Assembly: GCA_013396755.1 (NCBI GenBank)
Contig: VWZF01005807.1
Span: 1,643,746 to 1,707,745, forward strand
DNA: 64,000 nucleotides
Source of the DNA: Sclerurus mexicanus
Lineage: Eukaryota; Chordata; Aves; Passeriformes; Furnariidae
Direction of reading: 5' to 3'
Of this stretch, positions 13,084 to 24,703 are shown piece after piece (within the stretch, counting starts at the first letter, position 1; each line of letters opens with the position of its first letter). Below the pieces are notes generated by a model. It made no database searches and was not told the DNA's origin. It worked only from the letters and a program-made list of their open reading frames with translations. A program made the position numbers and the translations under genes.

Positions 13084-13310
13084 TGGGAGAAAATATAGAA
13101 ACTCTTATATGAAATGTCCAAAGTAAACCCAAGTAGTTTGATTAAGGATAGCCAACATGGATTCAGACAGGAGAGGTCATGCTTAACTAACCTGCTGGAG
13201 TTCTTTGAAGATATTACTGCCACAATAGATAAAGAAAATTCGGTAGTATATTTAGATTTTCAAAAGCACTTAACAAGGTTCCACATCAGAGATTAGTGAC
13301 TAAAGTAAAA
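13084..13310 (+). pseudogene. Older LINE reverse transcriptase fragment (CR1/L3-like)
   Basis: The frame at 13114-13296 (60 codons) reads like the start of a non-LTR retrotransposon RT domain. It contains KDSQHGFRQERSC, then LTNLLEFFEDITATIDK, and a motif-A-like VVYLDFQK. The DFQK form differs from the DFCKAFD of the avian CR1 copies here, suggesting an older amniote CR1/L3-type lineage. The frame stops before motif C. The flank from about 12985 may belong to the same element. It is inactive, and the family assignment is tentative. Confidence 0.7.
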
Positions 13311-13743
13311 AAGTCATAGAGTGGAAGGTAAAATGGAAGAGTAATGTAAATGTTTCCCTCGATACAAACTGGTTTTGAACTTGTAAGTATCTTAGATTGG
13401 GGTAGGCCAATAGGTCATTTTTCAGTACTTCTCTTCATAGTTTCTATGGATGTGTTAGGTGGTTCAGCTGAAAGCAAAACTCACGTACAGAGGTGATGGT
13501 CTGATTGGAGACAGAAGAAATACATGAGGAAAAGTGAAAGACAGTTAAACCAGACATTAGAAAAAAAAATTAAATATATCAAATAATTTAATTTAGGGTT
13601 CTTCTGGTCAGAAAATTATCATACAGTTTTCTGAGGGAAAGCTACATAATTGTTTGTTCAGAATTTTGTTTGTTGGCCCAGGATATCATTGTGAAAATGA
13701 AACAGATTTAGTTGCATACCCCATGTAAGAATAATTATAGATT
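13311..13743. other. Unique spacer
   Basis: This lies between the LINE fragment and the pyrimidine tract. I see no gene or recognisable repeat. Confidence 0.4.
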
Positions 13744-13846
13744 TTTCTTTTTTTTCTTCTTTTTCTTTTTCTTTTTCTTCTTCTTCTTCTTCTTCTTCTT
13801 CTTCTTCTTCTTCTTCTTCTTCTTCTTCTTCTTCTTCTTCTTTTTC
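13744..13846. repeat. Polypyrimidine tract with pure (TTC)22
   Basis: A C/T-only stretch on the plus strand contains an uninterrupted run of 22 TTC triplets at 13775-13840. It is preceded by T-rich, C-interrupted sequence. The frame through it encodes almost only phenylalanine and is not a gene. GAA/TTC repeats are known to form intramolecular triplexes and to be length-variable. Confidence 0.97.
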
Positions 13847-16479
13847 AGTAACTCAACATATCTGAGAAAATCCAGATCAAACTACTGCTCATTTATCTTG
13901 AAATTTTCCAGTGGCTCTCGAAGGACTGAAGGATAAACTGTATGCCAATTAAATGCCTCTGATGGTTGAAAGCAAAATATCAACAAAACTTCTTGAATAA
14001 AAGGAGGATGGAGTTCCCACATTAGACCAACCAAGAAAGCAAGTCTATATAATTAGAAATGTGAGATGATTTGCAGTACTACTTTCTAAGTATACCATTA
14101 TGTACCTCACCAAACCTCAATTACGATTTGTTTTCTTTTTTTTTTTCTTTTCCTTCTTTCATTTATAACTAATTAGGTAGTACCTCATTTCATAAAAAAA
14201 AAAAAGTAAATCTTAAGTGCACAAATTCATTTCCCATACCTATCTGCATAATGTTTGCAGCCAAAGGTGATATTAGAGTTGCAATAATCTGCTTGCTATT
14301 ATGGTATTATGTAATATTATAAACAGAAAATATTCTTCATTTTTGCAGTTCTGCCAGTAGGTGGTACTAGCAGTTTCTACATTTGATAATAAATATCTTC
14401 AGCTTAAGTATTACACTTTCCTGTCACAGCAAGTAATGTGTTTCTACTCTACTGAAAATAACTTATATATATTTGATGTACTTGCACTTAAGGGCAGATT
14501 TTAATTCAGTTATTATTTCTTTCAGTGATGATGTCTGTAAATTATTCTTTACAATGCAGGTTAGAATTTGTGTGCCAAATGATTACATCTATTAGTCAGC
14601 TTTCAATTGAAATATAATATTTAAAATACAGTTTATAAATAATTTCCCCAGTTTCACAGCAACTGAATCAGCAATATACAGTTCAGCTTACAAAAATTTT
14701 TAGCAATATTTGTTATCAAGATTCACTGAGCTGAGTCATTCAAGTAGTCTCACTACTTCAACTCAATATACAGGCTGTTAGGTCTTGAAGTGTTGTTTTG
14801 TGTGTATGTCTTTTAATCATATTGGTATACCTGAAGTGAAATGCCTTTTTTTCCTGTACTTAGGGGACAGTCAGACTCAAATAACTACAGCGACACAAAA
14901 ATAATACCTAAAGAAAATATTTACACAAGGCAAGAAAATTTCTTTGTGAGACCAGAACACTTGGTGTGTGGCAACACTAGAATTTACAGATTTGCTAGTG
15001 GATGACAAGAGATGCACGGAAAAAAAAAATTATTTTGTTGCAGGCTAGTTGCCCTTAATTAATTGAGATAAATACCTGTATGAAACAAAAGAATTAAAGC
15101 AGAATGTGAAGTTCCTTATAAGAAGTAAAGTGATTTAAAAAAAGAATGAGGACACATTGCTAATATGGGTAGGAATGAAAGATATTTTCCCTTGGAAATC
15201 TCAGATAAAGATTTTAAAAAACAAACAAACAAAAAAATCAAACCTCAAAAACAAAACAAAACAAAAAAACAAAACAGAAGTTGACTGCCAGAAATTTTAT
15301 TTGAATCATAAATTTGTGAACACCATGAAAGTTGTGGCCACCAAGTCAGCTGTTCTGTCATTACCATATTAACATAAATAATAACAGTTATAATGACAGC
15401 AAGTGACGTTATTGTCATGTACCTATAGTTGTGTGATCAGAACTCACTGCCACACTATGAAGAGGTCATGGATTCCTAAATGGAAAGACAAGGACAAGCT
15501 TAGATAGTTCTGTCACAGTATCTGTAATATCTTGATCAAGAGATTTACTTCCAATGTCAGTCAGCTTTTCTTTATAGTTGATATCAGTTCTTGCTTAAAT
15601 ACTTTATGCCTTTTTTATTGGTAAGATCAAACAAATTGAGTTCAAGCTGTGAGTTTCTACAGGTGTTTGACAAAATCTGGAAAGGATCTATACTAAATTT
15701 TGAGTATTATGAATTGCATTGTAAAGTGATCTATGATGGGCTACTTACTTCTCTGTAAACTATTGTCTGTCTGCAAAGTAAGAGGTTTTTTGTTATTTTT
15801 ATTTTAATTTTCATCATTGCTGATCACTGAAGGAAAGGAATGACCTGTTCTTTCAAGAAACCTCATGGAACTTTACCTTCTCACCTGTTCACTGTTCTCC
15901 TGTACTTATTTGACAGGGATATGTCTGTGTTTTACATTCATATATGGTAACCACACTTCTTATTTTGTTCATGAATGGTTCATGGCCTGAGTTACAAACT
16001 TTGGAGGATCCTGAGGTGGGAGTGGCAAAGTTTCACTGATAAACAAGGAAATGAATGTAAGAGTTGAGATAAGCCTGGCTTTTGCAGCCTTTCTTCTTGT
16101 CAGACTGAATATGTTGCAGAATTTCATAGTGCATGGGGATTCTTACAACAAAAATATATTTGGCTGTAGCAGACAGGAGAATGATTCATTAGTATGTGCA
16201 CATGTATATTATGTATTTAGTTTTCAAGTTTTCTGATTCATTGTCATCAAGTAGTATAATAAGTGTTAAGGCAGTTAGAGGCAGAAATCTCTCATTTTTA
16301 ATTTCAGAGGAATAACTTCTTCAGTAATTAACTCAGTTTGTATTGTGATGCTACAAGGATTTAAGCATGATAGTCACCTTTAATCAAGGAATTCTGTCCT
16401 TTCTATGATAAGATTTGAAATGGGCAAAGTGGTAAGGAAACATGTAAAATGGAATATCTGAAGGAACATGGAGTAAGAT
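13847..16479. other. Unique AT-rich DNA
   Basis: Contains a T-rich patch near 14130-14160, a short A-run near 14195 and the A-rich tract annotated separately at 15214. No gene or dated retroelement is recognised. Confidence 0.5.
15214..15278. repeat. A-rich (CAAA/CAAAA)n tract
   Basis: AAAC/AAAAC units make up most of this tract, with a small TC interruption. The 71-codon frame across it is low-complexity, rich in K, N and T. Confidence 0.8.
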
Positions 16480-16940
16480 CCTCCCCTAGATGAGTGCCTA
16501 TTGGATGTTCAGGGAGCAAGGATTAGTATCCTCTGTGCTGCACAGTCAGAAAAAGAAAAAGAATCTTGAATATTGTCAGGGCACTGAGGACACCATCAGT
16601 CCTGATGGACCCTGCCCAATCTCCTCAGGGCTCCCCATACCCTGTCCATGGTCTGGGTCTCCACGTCAGCCCCCCCTTTGTCATTGGTCATTGATCATTG
16701 TGCCCATCCCTATCCCCACCGAAGTATCCAATGGCTGAGGCTGCCAGTGTGTCCCCAGCTGCCCTGCTGCTGCATGGTGGATGGGATGGACCCTGGCTGT
16801 CAGAATACCACGACCAACCCTGACAGACCTCTCCCAGTTCCTGAAACCCAGGAACATTCTGGCCCCTGCAGAAATCCAAGAGAGACAACACTAGAGTCTC
16901 CAGTGCTGGGACTTGAGCAGAGCTTTCTAAAGTGAAACTC
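16480..16940. other. GC-rich island of unknown origin
   Basis: This ~460-bp patch is far richer in G and C than its surroundings, with C-runs such as CAGCCCCCCC and ATTGG-like boxes near 16684. Open frames of 82-95 codons occur on both strands, as expected in locally GC-rich DNA, and overlap each other. The contrast with the flanks suggests a foreign insertion such as an LTR or a retroposed fragment. I find no terminal repeat, target duplication, TATA box or poly(A) signal that would settle it. Confidence 0.35.
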
Positions 16941-16944
16941 AATT

Positions 16945-17522
16945 TTTCAGCCTATGCTTTCACTCCAAGTTTTTATTATAGAATAAAATATAATTTGTTT
17001 AAACTGTAATTTGTTGTGGAAAAACTAGCTCATTATTTGCTTTCATGGCTTAATAACTGAAGATCTCCATAATGTTAAGGGTTTTTTTAGACATTGAAGT
17101 TGATTAGATGTCTGGATCTTATTTCCAACTCTCATGCTATTCCAAAGTTACGCCAAAGCAGACTAAATGAATCCCCACTTAAAGATAGCTGGCAGCAACA
17201 GAAATTCAGGCAACAAGATTCATTTAACACATTGATCTATAATAGCAATGCAGACTGAGTCATGCTGACTATTATATTACAGCAGAAAATTCAATTATCC
17301 ACTTGGTTCCTTACTGTTTTCACACCAAAATTGGATTTATCTTTATCTTTACACACATATGTACAAATGTACATAAAATCTGTAAGCCTGCATATGATAC
17401 ATATTTTTATTTATACATGTCTATGTACTGATTTATTATAGCTTAATATATGTGTTGATATATAGTAGCCTATATCTCTAGATTATATCTATAACTTAAA
17501 ATGGTTTTGTTCTACATATGTA
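16945..17522. other. AT-rich spacer with alternating TA/TG runs
   Basis: Contains many TATAT and TACATA motifs from 17345 on, leading into the 52-bp duplication. No gene seen. Confidence 0.5.
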
Positions 17523-17626
17523 GGAGATTGTCTCTATGTTTATATCTAGATATATACATCTGCAAGCATAAGAGGGAGATTGTCTCTATGTTTATATCTA
17601 GATATATACATCTGCAAGCATAAGAG
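17523..17626. repeat. Perfect 52-bp tandem duplication
   Basis: Two copies, 17523-17574 and 17575-17626, are identical by eye. Each carries the TATATCTAGATATATA palindromic core. Being exact in otherwise diverged DNA, the duplication is probably recent and could be a polymorphic minisatellite seed. Confidence 0.95.
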
Positions 17627-18560
17627 TCATTAAAAATATTGTGCATGGGCTGCAATTTAAGAAGATATTTGGTGCACCTGAATCTGCTGCAAAAGTGCTG
17701 TTATTCTATGCAACCTTTAGGGGAGCTTCTAGTATCACTATATATTGATGTCTGATATAGAAGTGGGTATGACTTAAGTTTGGTTTTATTTTTATTATAT
17801 GTGTTCTTTGGTTAAACGATAAAGAAGATTCACAGACTTAATCTCTAAATTGATTTGAATACTTACTTAAGTTTAAGCAGCATCCTAGAAAATTGCAACA
17901 CTAGCAAATTTATGATAAATATGAATGCTTTGAAAATCTAAAACTATAATTTTCTAGACACTAGTAATAAGTACATAAAAATGAACCTGCTAAGCTGTAG
18001 AAAACACTCATAGGAATGCACACAAGTAAATCTAAGATATCAAGAATATAACTGAGTACAAGGTCCCATCCAGAATAGTAAGATTCATGCACAGTTCCTT
18101 GCTTAATCTTTTAGGAATACTTCCATTGGCTCTAAAGCCTAGATTCACTTAAAATATTTGAAAAAAATCCATCCGTGGTATTTAAAAAGCCTTTTACAAG
18201 AAGAAAATAAAAGGCATTTATACTTAAACATTTTTAGTAGAGTTTATTTGTCATTTGTGCTTTCTATAGTTCTGGCCTATGATTTTTTTCTTTACAGATA
18301 GTTACCCTAAAATTTTATGTTCACTTATTTTCTTTTGTCACTCTGTTTTCTCTTTCCCAGCCTCTCTAAAAAAAAAGAAGCATCAATACCTTACCTTGTT
18401 TTCTGTTAATGTATTCCTTGATTGTCCTTTTCACCCCAACAGTAATACTGTGTCAATTGTTTAAGGTTACACTTTAGAAAGATATAGTATATATGCATTG
18501 AGATAAAATGTAAGGTATTGGGAAGCTTTAGAAAGCTAAAATCACACTGGTTTTCAGAAG
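17627..18560. other. Unique AT-rich DNA
   Basis: No gene, LTR or CR1 end recognised. The frames near 18279 and 18406 are short and lack domain features. Confidence 0.5.
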
Positions 18561-18564
18561 AAAA

Positions 18565-19483
18565 GGAATGATTTTCCTCAGGGGTCAGTACTGGGACTGG
18601 CACTGTTTAACATCTTTGTGACATGGACATGTACAGAAGTCAGCAAGTTTGCCAGAGACATCAAGCACCAAGCTGTGTGGTTGACATTTTGGAGGGAAGG
18701 GATGCCATCCAGAGGGACCTAGACAGACTTGAGAGGTGGGCTGATGCAAGCCTCATCAAATTCAACAAGACCAAGTGCAAGGTCCTGCACCTGTGTTGGG
18801 ACAATCCCAAGCACAAATCCAGGCTGGGCAGAGAACAGGTTGAGAGCAGCCCTGAGGAGGTCTTGGTCATGTTGGTGGGCAAGAAGCTCTACATGACCCT
18901 GTGTCCTGGGGTCCATTAAAGGATGCATGACCAGCAGGTTGAGGGAGTTGATTCTGTCACTTGTGAGATCCCACCATGGAGTACTGCATTGAGCTCTGAG
19001 GCTTCCAATATAAGAAGGACATGGACATCTTTAATTAAGTCCAGAGGGAAAAAAAAGATGGTTCAGAGGGCTGGAGCACCTCTTCTGTGAAGACAGGCTG
19101 AGAGAGTTGGGTTTGTTCAGCCTAGCTTCAGGGAGACCTTACAGCAATCTTCCAGTACCTAAGAGAGGATTCAAGAAAGCCGGAGAGGGACGTTTTATAA
19201 GAACGTGTAGTAATAGAACAAGGGGGAATGGCTTTAAAATGAGAGTAGGTTTAAGTTAGATGCAAGAAAGAAATTTATTACTGTGAGGGTGGTGAGGCAC
19301 TGTAACATGTTGCACAGAAAAGCTGTGGATGCACCATCCCTAGAAGTGTTCAAGGCCAATTTTTTGGAACTTTGAGCATCGTGATGTAGTTGAAGGTGTT
19401 CCTGGCTATGATAGGAAGGTTGGAACTAGATGATCTTAAGGTCCTTTCCAACCCTAACCATTATATAATTCTATGATTCTATT
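18565..19483 (+). mobile_element. CR1 LINE, 5'-truncated, sense orientation
   Basis: This copy begins at the RT block that reads PQGSVLGLALFNIF (about 18571-18612) and extends to a CR1 3' end with TCCTTTCCAACCC and ATTCTATGATTCTATTA at 19467-19483. Intermediate CR1 blocks follow in the expected order. A later portion (about 19010-19260) is visibly eroded. Confidence 0.93.
18570..18919 (+). pseudogene. CR1 RT C-terminal remnant with FARD in place of FADD
   Basis: The frame at 18623-18919 (98 codons) carries DILEGRDAIQRDLDRLERW and FNKTKCKVLHLCW, blocks downstream of the RT active site in CR1. Just before it the plus strand encodes KFARDIK where the family has FADD, so one catalytic aspartate is replaced by arginine. 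The copy lacks the upstream RT motifs through 5' truncation. Two antisense frames over the same bases are shadows. Confidence 0.85.
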
Positions 19484-21138
19484 ATAAGGATATTTAAATT
19501 GAAATATACACAACTAATTTCTTACTCCTGGAAAAATAAATAAAGGTGGAGTAGTGCAACCCCGCTTTGCAATAGTTGTTTACATGTTAGACTTACGTAT
19601 GTGAGCAATATCCTTGGATAAAAGATATCTGATTATGAAAAACTGCAGCAGCGATTTCATATATAAATAAAAGAAAGATAGCTTTTTTTTTTAGTTTTGG
19701 TTTGCTTTGTTATTTTCTCAACGTCAAATACAATACTTTTTAATGTTTCTCAAAGTATCGCTTAGCATCAAGTACTTTTACTATACTATACAGGGTTTCC
19801 CTATGCTGTAATATCATATTGTAGAGTAAATTTAAAGCCATCAAAGTGTATAAGCCTGCACTTAATTTTGAAGTATAGAAGAGGTCTATATAGTTGGGAT
19901 TAGTGAACACAAGAGGTCTACTAAAATGTTTAAATTCTGAAGATGAGCTTAGCTCTTTGCTACTTATGAAATCTTTTCTGTATTATACCTATTATGAGGA
20001 GACCAAAAGCTGTTTTGATCATTTTATGTTTTAGCACATTCATTTTTTTCTTTTTTTTTTATAGAATAAGGTTTTTTGGTAGTAATTTTAATTAAGGGGA
20101 CACTCAGTATAAGAAAATCTTTCTATATTCAAATTTACTTAATGACACAATTTTTCACTTTCTTTGATAAACATACTCTTGACGATCTTGGACATAGTAT
20201 TAAGTTACGAAAAATGGTTTTATTTCAATTTAAAATTTATCCAACCCACTTGGTAATAAATTCCTCGGCACTAAAGTTAATTTTTCTCTACCTAGTTATA
20301 AGCAGGCCATTAATATGTTATTGTGAATAATCAACAGCAAATAGTGTACATTCACTGCTGATCCCAAAAATTGTATTTGCTTTTCATCAATGACTAGAAA
20401 ATTCTTGGTTAAAAAAAAAATAAAAATTTTCTTCTGTCTTTGACAAAAATTAAGAAAGGGCATAGCAAGCAGATCTGACAAACAGCTCTGGCAGCTCTAG
20501 AGCTTAGGAAAGCAGTTACATTTAAATCATCCATATAAATATTTAAACAACATTAGAATCCCTTTACCATTCCAAAAAAGCCACCCAGGATCAGTGGATT
20601 GAAACTGAAAAAAAAACACTCAGCAAACTAAGAGCATACTTTATTTTGGACCAGTGCTATAGAAATTTTATGAGGTAAACATGTTTCATAACTTGGCTGT
20701 AGCAACAGTCTATTGCTGTCAGCAACTACTAACTTAAAGAGGACAGAATGAAAATCTAATTTATAACGTAAAGGATTTCTTGACTTTTGCTCTTTGTAAG
20801 GTCAGAACTGCCATTCTGGGTTGTTTTTATCTTAACACTACTTAGATCTCAAAGCCAAAATCAAAACTTTAAATCACAACTTCCGCAAACATCTTGCATA
20901 ATGCTTTTCTGCTTGGACAAGGGAAAATAGGAGGTTTGGGGTGTTTATTTTGGATTTTTGTTTTATTTTTGACTATTTTTCACATCCAAATCTAGGGGGT
21001 TTTTGACATTTATAGTGATTGTTACATGTTTTCTACATTATTTCTACATGAAATAATTATTTGACATTGGCTTTGCTAGAAAACGTATATATATAAATAC
21101 AAGTGTGATCTTAGTTATTTCAGTAAGATTACAGCCAT
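19484..21138. other. Unique AT-rich DNA
   Basis: T-rich patches occur near 19682 and 20044, and an A-run near 20410. Frames of 60-84 codons show no domains. No retroelement end recognised. Confidence 0.5.
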
Positions 21139-22289
21139 GGACTTCAGGAGAGCTAACTTTAGCCTCTTGAGGAATCTTCTTGGAAGAATCCCATGGGAAC
21201 AGGCTCTACAGGGAAGAGAAGCCCAAGAAAGCTAGTTGATATTCAAGGATCACTTCCTCCAGGTTCCAGAACAATGCACCTCAATGAGCAAGAAATCGGG
21301 CAAAGGGGGCAAGAGACATGCATAGATGAATACTCAAGTGTAAGCAGGAAATACACAGGAGACAGAAGCAGGGTCAGGCTGCTTGGAATGAATATAGACA
21401 GGAAGGTTTTCAGAGTAAGTAGCAATGAGACAAGGCCAAGGTCCCTCTGGAATTAAATCTGGCCAAGGTTGTCAAGGACGACAAGATGGACTTTTTCAAA
21501 TACATCAATAACAGAAAGAAAAACAAAGGATTGTGTGAGCCGGTGAGGGGACAGACCCTGGTTACAGAGGAGGCAGAGAAGGCAAAGTGTTACTGAATGC
21601 CTTTTTTGCATCGGCCTTCACTGACAAGACCAGCCCTCAGGAATCTCTGACCCAGAGTAAAGGAATGTTGGAAGAAAAACTTTCCCTTGGTCAAAGAAGG
21701 TTGGATTAGAGAGCACAGGCAAAGCTGACATCCAGGAGTCCATGGGTCCTTATGAGATGAACCCAGGAGTGCTGAGAGAGCTTGTAGACATCATACCTAG
21801 GCTGTCACAATCATCTTTGAAAGATCATGGTGATCAGGAGAGGTCCAGTGGAGGGCTGCAAAGATGATTAAGGGACTGGAGCATCTCTTATGAGGAAAGG
21901 CTGAGGAAACTGAGCCTGTTTAGCCTCGAGAAGAGACCACTGAGAGGGGACCTCAACAACATATGTAAGTATCTGAAAAGAGGGTGTCAAGACAATGGAG
22001 TCAGGCTCTTCCTTGCAGTGCCAAGCAAAAGGACAAGAGGCAGTGGGCAGAAACTGATGTTCAGGAAGTTCTACCTGAATACAAGGAATAACTTTACTGT
22101 ACAGTTGACCATGCACTGGAAGAGATTGCCGAGAGCTTGTGGAGTCTCCCTCACTGCGGTTATCCAAGCCTGGACACAATCCTGTGCACTGTGCTCTAGG
22201 ATGACACTTCTTGGTCAGGGAGGTTAGACCAGATGAACCACTGTGGTCCTTTCTGACCATACGCATTACACAAATCTGTGATTCTGTGA
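21139..22289 (+). mobile_element. CR1 LINE with RT core deleted, sense orientation
   Basis: The left part, to about 21835, corresponds to the CR1 region upstream of the RT active site. It includes the block around GAGGCAGAGAAGGCAAAG and the GCATCGGCCTTCACTGACAAG stretch. The right part, from about 21845, is the CR1 C-terminal and 3' region, beginning GAGGGCTGCAAAGATGATTA. The whole RT palm that should lie between them is missing. The 3' tail reads TGTGATTCTGTGATT at 22275-22289, a different tail variant from the 4688 copy, suggesting another subfamily. The 169-codon frame on the minus strand (21868-22377) is a chance antisense frame. Confidence 0.9.
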
Positions 22290-22478
22290 TTATTTTTGGA
22301 AAATTTCTCTGTCTCTGCAGGATCAGTGTACAGTAAAACAAAATATCTTTCAGTAGATACTGTAAACACTTGGACATTATTTAGAAGACTATAAGTGTAG
22401 TAATCCATATGCAGTGAAAGTTATTGTTAAATTTAGGCAGTCACAGAGACAACTTTCACAAAACCATAAGTGACAAAT

Positions 22479-23049
22479 TGTGCTGGTTTTGGCTGGGACA
22501 GAATCAATTTTTTCATAGTAGCTGGTATAGCCCTATGATTTGGACTTGTGCTGAAAATGGTGTCAAAAATTCAGGGATGTTTTAGACATTACTAAGCAGG
22601 GCTTACACAGAGTCTTTTCTGCCTTTCACCCATCAAAGAGGGAGGCTGGGGATGCACAAGGAGTTGGGAAGGGCACAGCCACACAGCTGACCCCCAAATT
22701 GACCCAAGGAATATTCCATACCACATGGCATCATGCTCAGCATATAAAGACAGGGGAAGAAGGAAGGAGGGTGCATTTGGAATGATGGTGTTTGTCTTCC
22801 CAAGTCAACACTATGTGTGATGGAGCCCTACTTTCCCGGTGATGGCTGTTCATCTGCATGGCCATGGGAAGTGGTGAATGAATTCCTTGTTTTGCTTTGC
22901 TTGCATGCACAACTTTTGCTTTAGCTCATAATCTGCCTTGATCTCAATCCCACTTTTACTCTTACGATTCTCTCCCCTATTCAGCCAGGGCACTGATGAA
23001 TGAGTGCCTGTGTGGGGCTTTTTTTCCTGTCTGAGGTTAAACCATGGCA
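22479..23049 (+). mobile_element. Solo LTR of an avian endogenous retrovirus (family A)
   Basis: This is an LTR of about 570 bp starting TGTGCTGGTTTTGGCTGGGA and ending AAACCATGGCA, giving the TG...CA termini expected of an LTR. It has a TATA box at 22743-22748 and a TTTGTCTTCCCAAGT block downstream. The flanks read CAAAT on the left and GAAAT on the right, a possible eroded 5-bp target duplication (4 of 5). No internal retroviral sequence lies on either side, so it appears to be a solo LTR. Family naming would need a repeat library. Confidence 0.88.
22743..22748 (+). promoter_or_regulatory. TATA box of the family-A LTR
   Basis: The hexamer TATAAA sits within CAGCATATAAAGAC about 265 bp into the LTR, where the U3/R promoter is expected. 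Whether it still drives transcription cannot be told from sequence. Confidence 0.6.
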
Positions 23050-24116
23050 GAAATTAAGTAAAAATCAAATATGAAATAAGAAATTAATGAGAACTGGTAG
23101 CCAAATCACTATACACTAAATGTTAAGCTTTTTATGGTATGCATACTTGTGCTGCCTATGGAGAGGAGGGAGGAAGAAAAAGTAAAGAAACCTACATTTT
23201 TCTTCCTGGGAGGTATTACAGAAGAACAAGTGAAGCATAAAGAATTCATGCTGTAGGAGCCACATACTGTGGCAAGGCACAGAGAATTCTTAATTGATTG
23301 AAGTTAGGAGCAGGCTAAAACAGTTAAAAAGCACAGGTTTTTTCCATTCAGCTCATGTTTTTCTGCATTTTCAAGGTACCTGAGTTTTGTTTAAGTACAT
23401 AACAAAAAACTGCCAACACCTCATTTCACGCTGCATTTGTAAATGACTTCTTTAAAGCCAGAAATAAGTAGTTACTTGCTAGCAGAAATCTCATTTAGCT
23501 GTCACTAAAAAGGTACCCTAAGAGCATCTAATAATGTAATAGTATTGAATACAGTATTTAGAGCTTCAGCATGTAAAATAAGATTGAATCAGGCACGATG
23601 CTTAGCAATCACTCAGTATCTATTCAGAAATTTACAAATGGGTTTAGAAGAAAAAAATTAAGTACTTTAGTACTAAAGAAAAAATATTATGACTACTATG
23701 AAATTATGGAGAGTAAAGACTTTTGCCTAAGTTATTTGCATTTTGTCAGTCTTCTTCATATTATTTATTAAAGACATCCTTAAAGACTGAAAGTGTCATT
23801 AGTGTTGTATGTTATTCAGAAACACTCTTTCGTCTGCATTATTTGTGTTATCACATATATATATATATAATTTTTTTTAATTATCATTTTAAAGTATCAA
23901 TTTTTTCTAGCAAAAAAATTGAAAGAATAAATGTTACAACAGACAGAACAGGAACACTGTTGAAACTAAGCTTTCATAACACAAGAAGATGATTTTATAT
24001 CCAGCTCTATCATATACCTGTGGAGCTAAAGCTGAATCCAATTTCTGATCTTGTGAAATAAACATTTTCTCATCTAGTCCTGTTTTCAATACAGATGGAC
24101 ACTATTCAAGTATTTT
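23050..24116. other. Unique AT-rich DNA
   Basis: Includes a short (AT)n run at 23852-23868 followed by T-rich sequence. The 89-codon frame at 23723 has no recognised domain. No retroelement recognised. Confidence 0.5.
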
Positions 24117-24118
24117 TT

Positions 24119-24182
24119 CCTAATATTTTGAATTCCTAATATTAGGGATATTTTCCTAATATTCCTAATATTTCCTAATATT
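24119..24182. repeat. Short repeats of CCTAATATT
   Basis: Five copies of the nonamer begin at 24119, 24135, 24155, 24164 and 24174; the last three are nearly contiguous. A degenerate sixth lies near 24188. This looks like local slippage. Confidence 0.9.
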
Positions 24183-24199
24183 TAATTCCTAAATCCTTG

Positions 24200-24703
24200 A
24201 GTATATTATTCCTGTCTACCATTTCCCCTTACCTCCTGTGATGTGTCATACAAGCATGGTTTCATTTTCATAGTGCTTTGAAATTATCCTTATAACACAC
24301 ACTGTTTATTATTGAGATTTCACCTCCTGTTCCCAGCAGACTCATCACGGCCAGCCTCTGTCATCTACCGGTCAAATTAGATTTCTCTTTTCTTATTTAC
24401 TTAAACTTATGAGGAATTATTTCATTATCCTCCTTCAAATTTTGACCTAAAACCTTCACTGTCTTAATACTTATAATAAACCTATCAGCATTCATATTTC
24501 TAGTACTCTGATGAGGTTGACCTTTATAATAACTTCTCTTCCTATATGATTCTATCTTTGACACAGTCCCAGGTCACAATGTTATCAGGTTTTGTTTTAT
24601 ATTTATAGAGGATTCTACATAAGAGAATGTGTTTTGTTTTGTTTGTTTTTTCATTGTTTTTTTTCTTTTTTTGTAAAACTATATTTATTTTAAGGAAAAC
24701 AAA
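24200..24703. other. Unique spacer
   Basis: No gene recognised. T/G-rich patch near 24630-24672 immediately before the LTR. Confidence 0.45.

Noticed and set aside
13712..13936. 74-codon frame encoding a polyphenylalanine run
   Set aside because: Direct translation of the TTC microsatellite; not a plausible protein.
21868..22377. Longest open frame in the window (169 codons, minus strand)
   Set aside because: It is antisense to the C-terminal and tail region of a CR1 copy, has no recognisable domain and runs past the element's 3' end into unrelated DNA.
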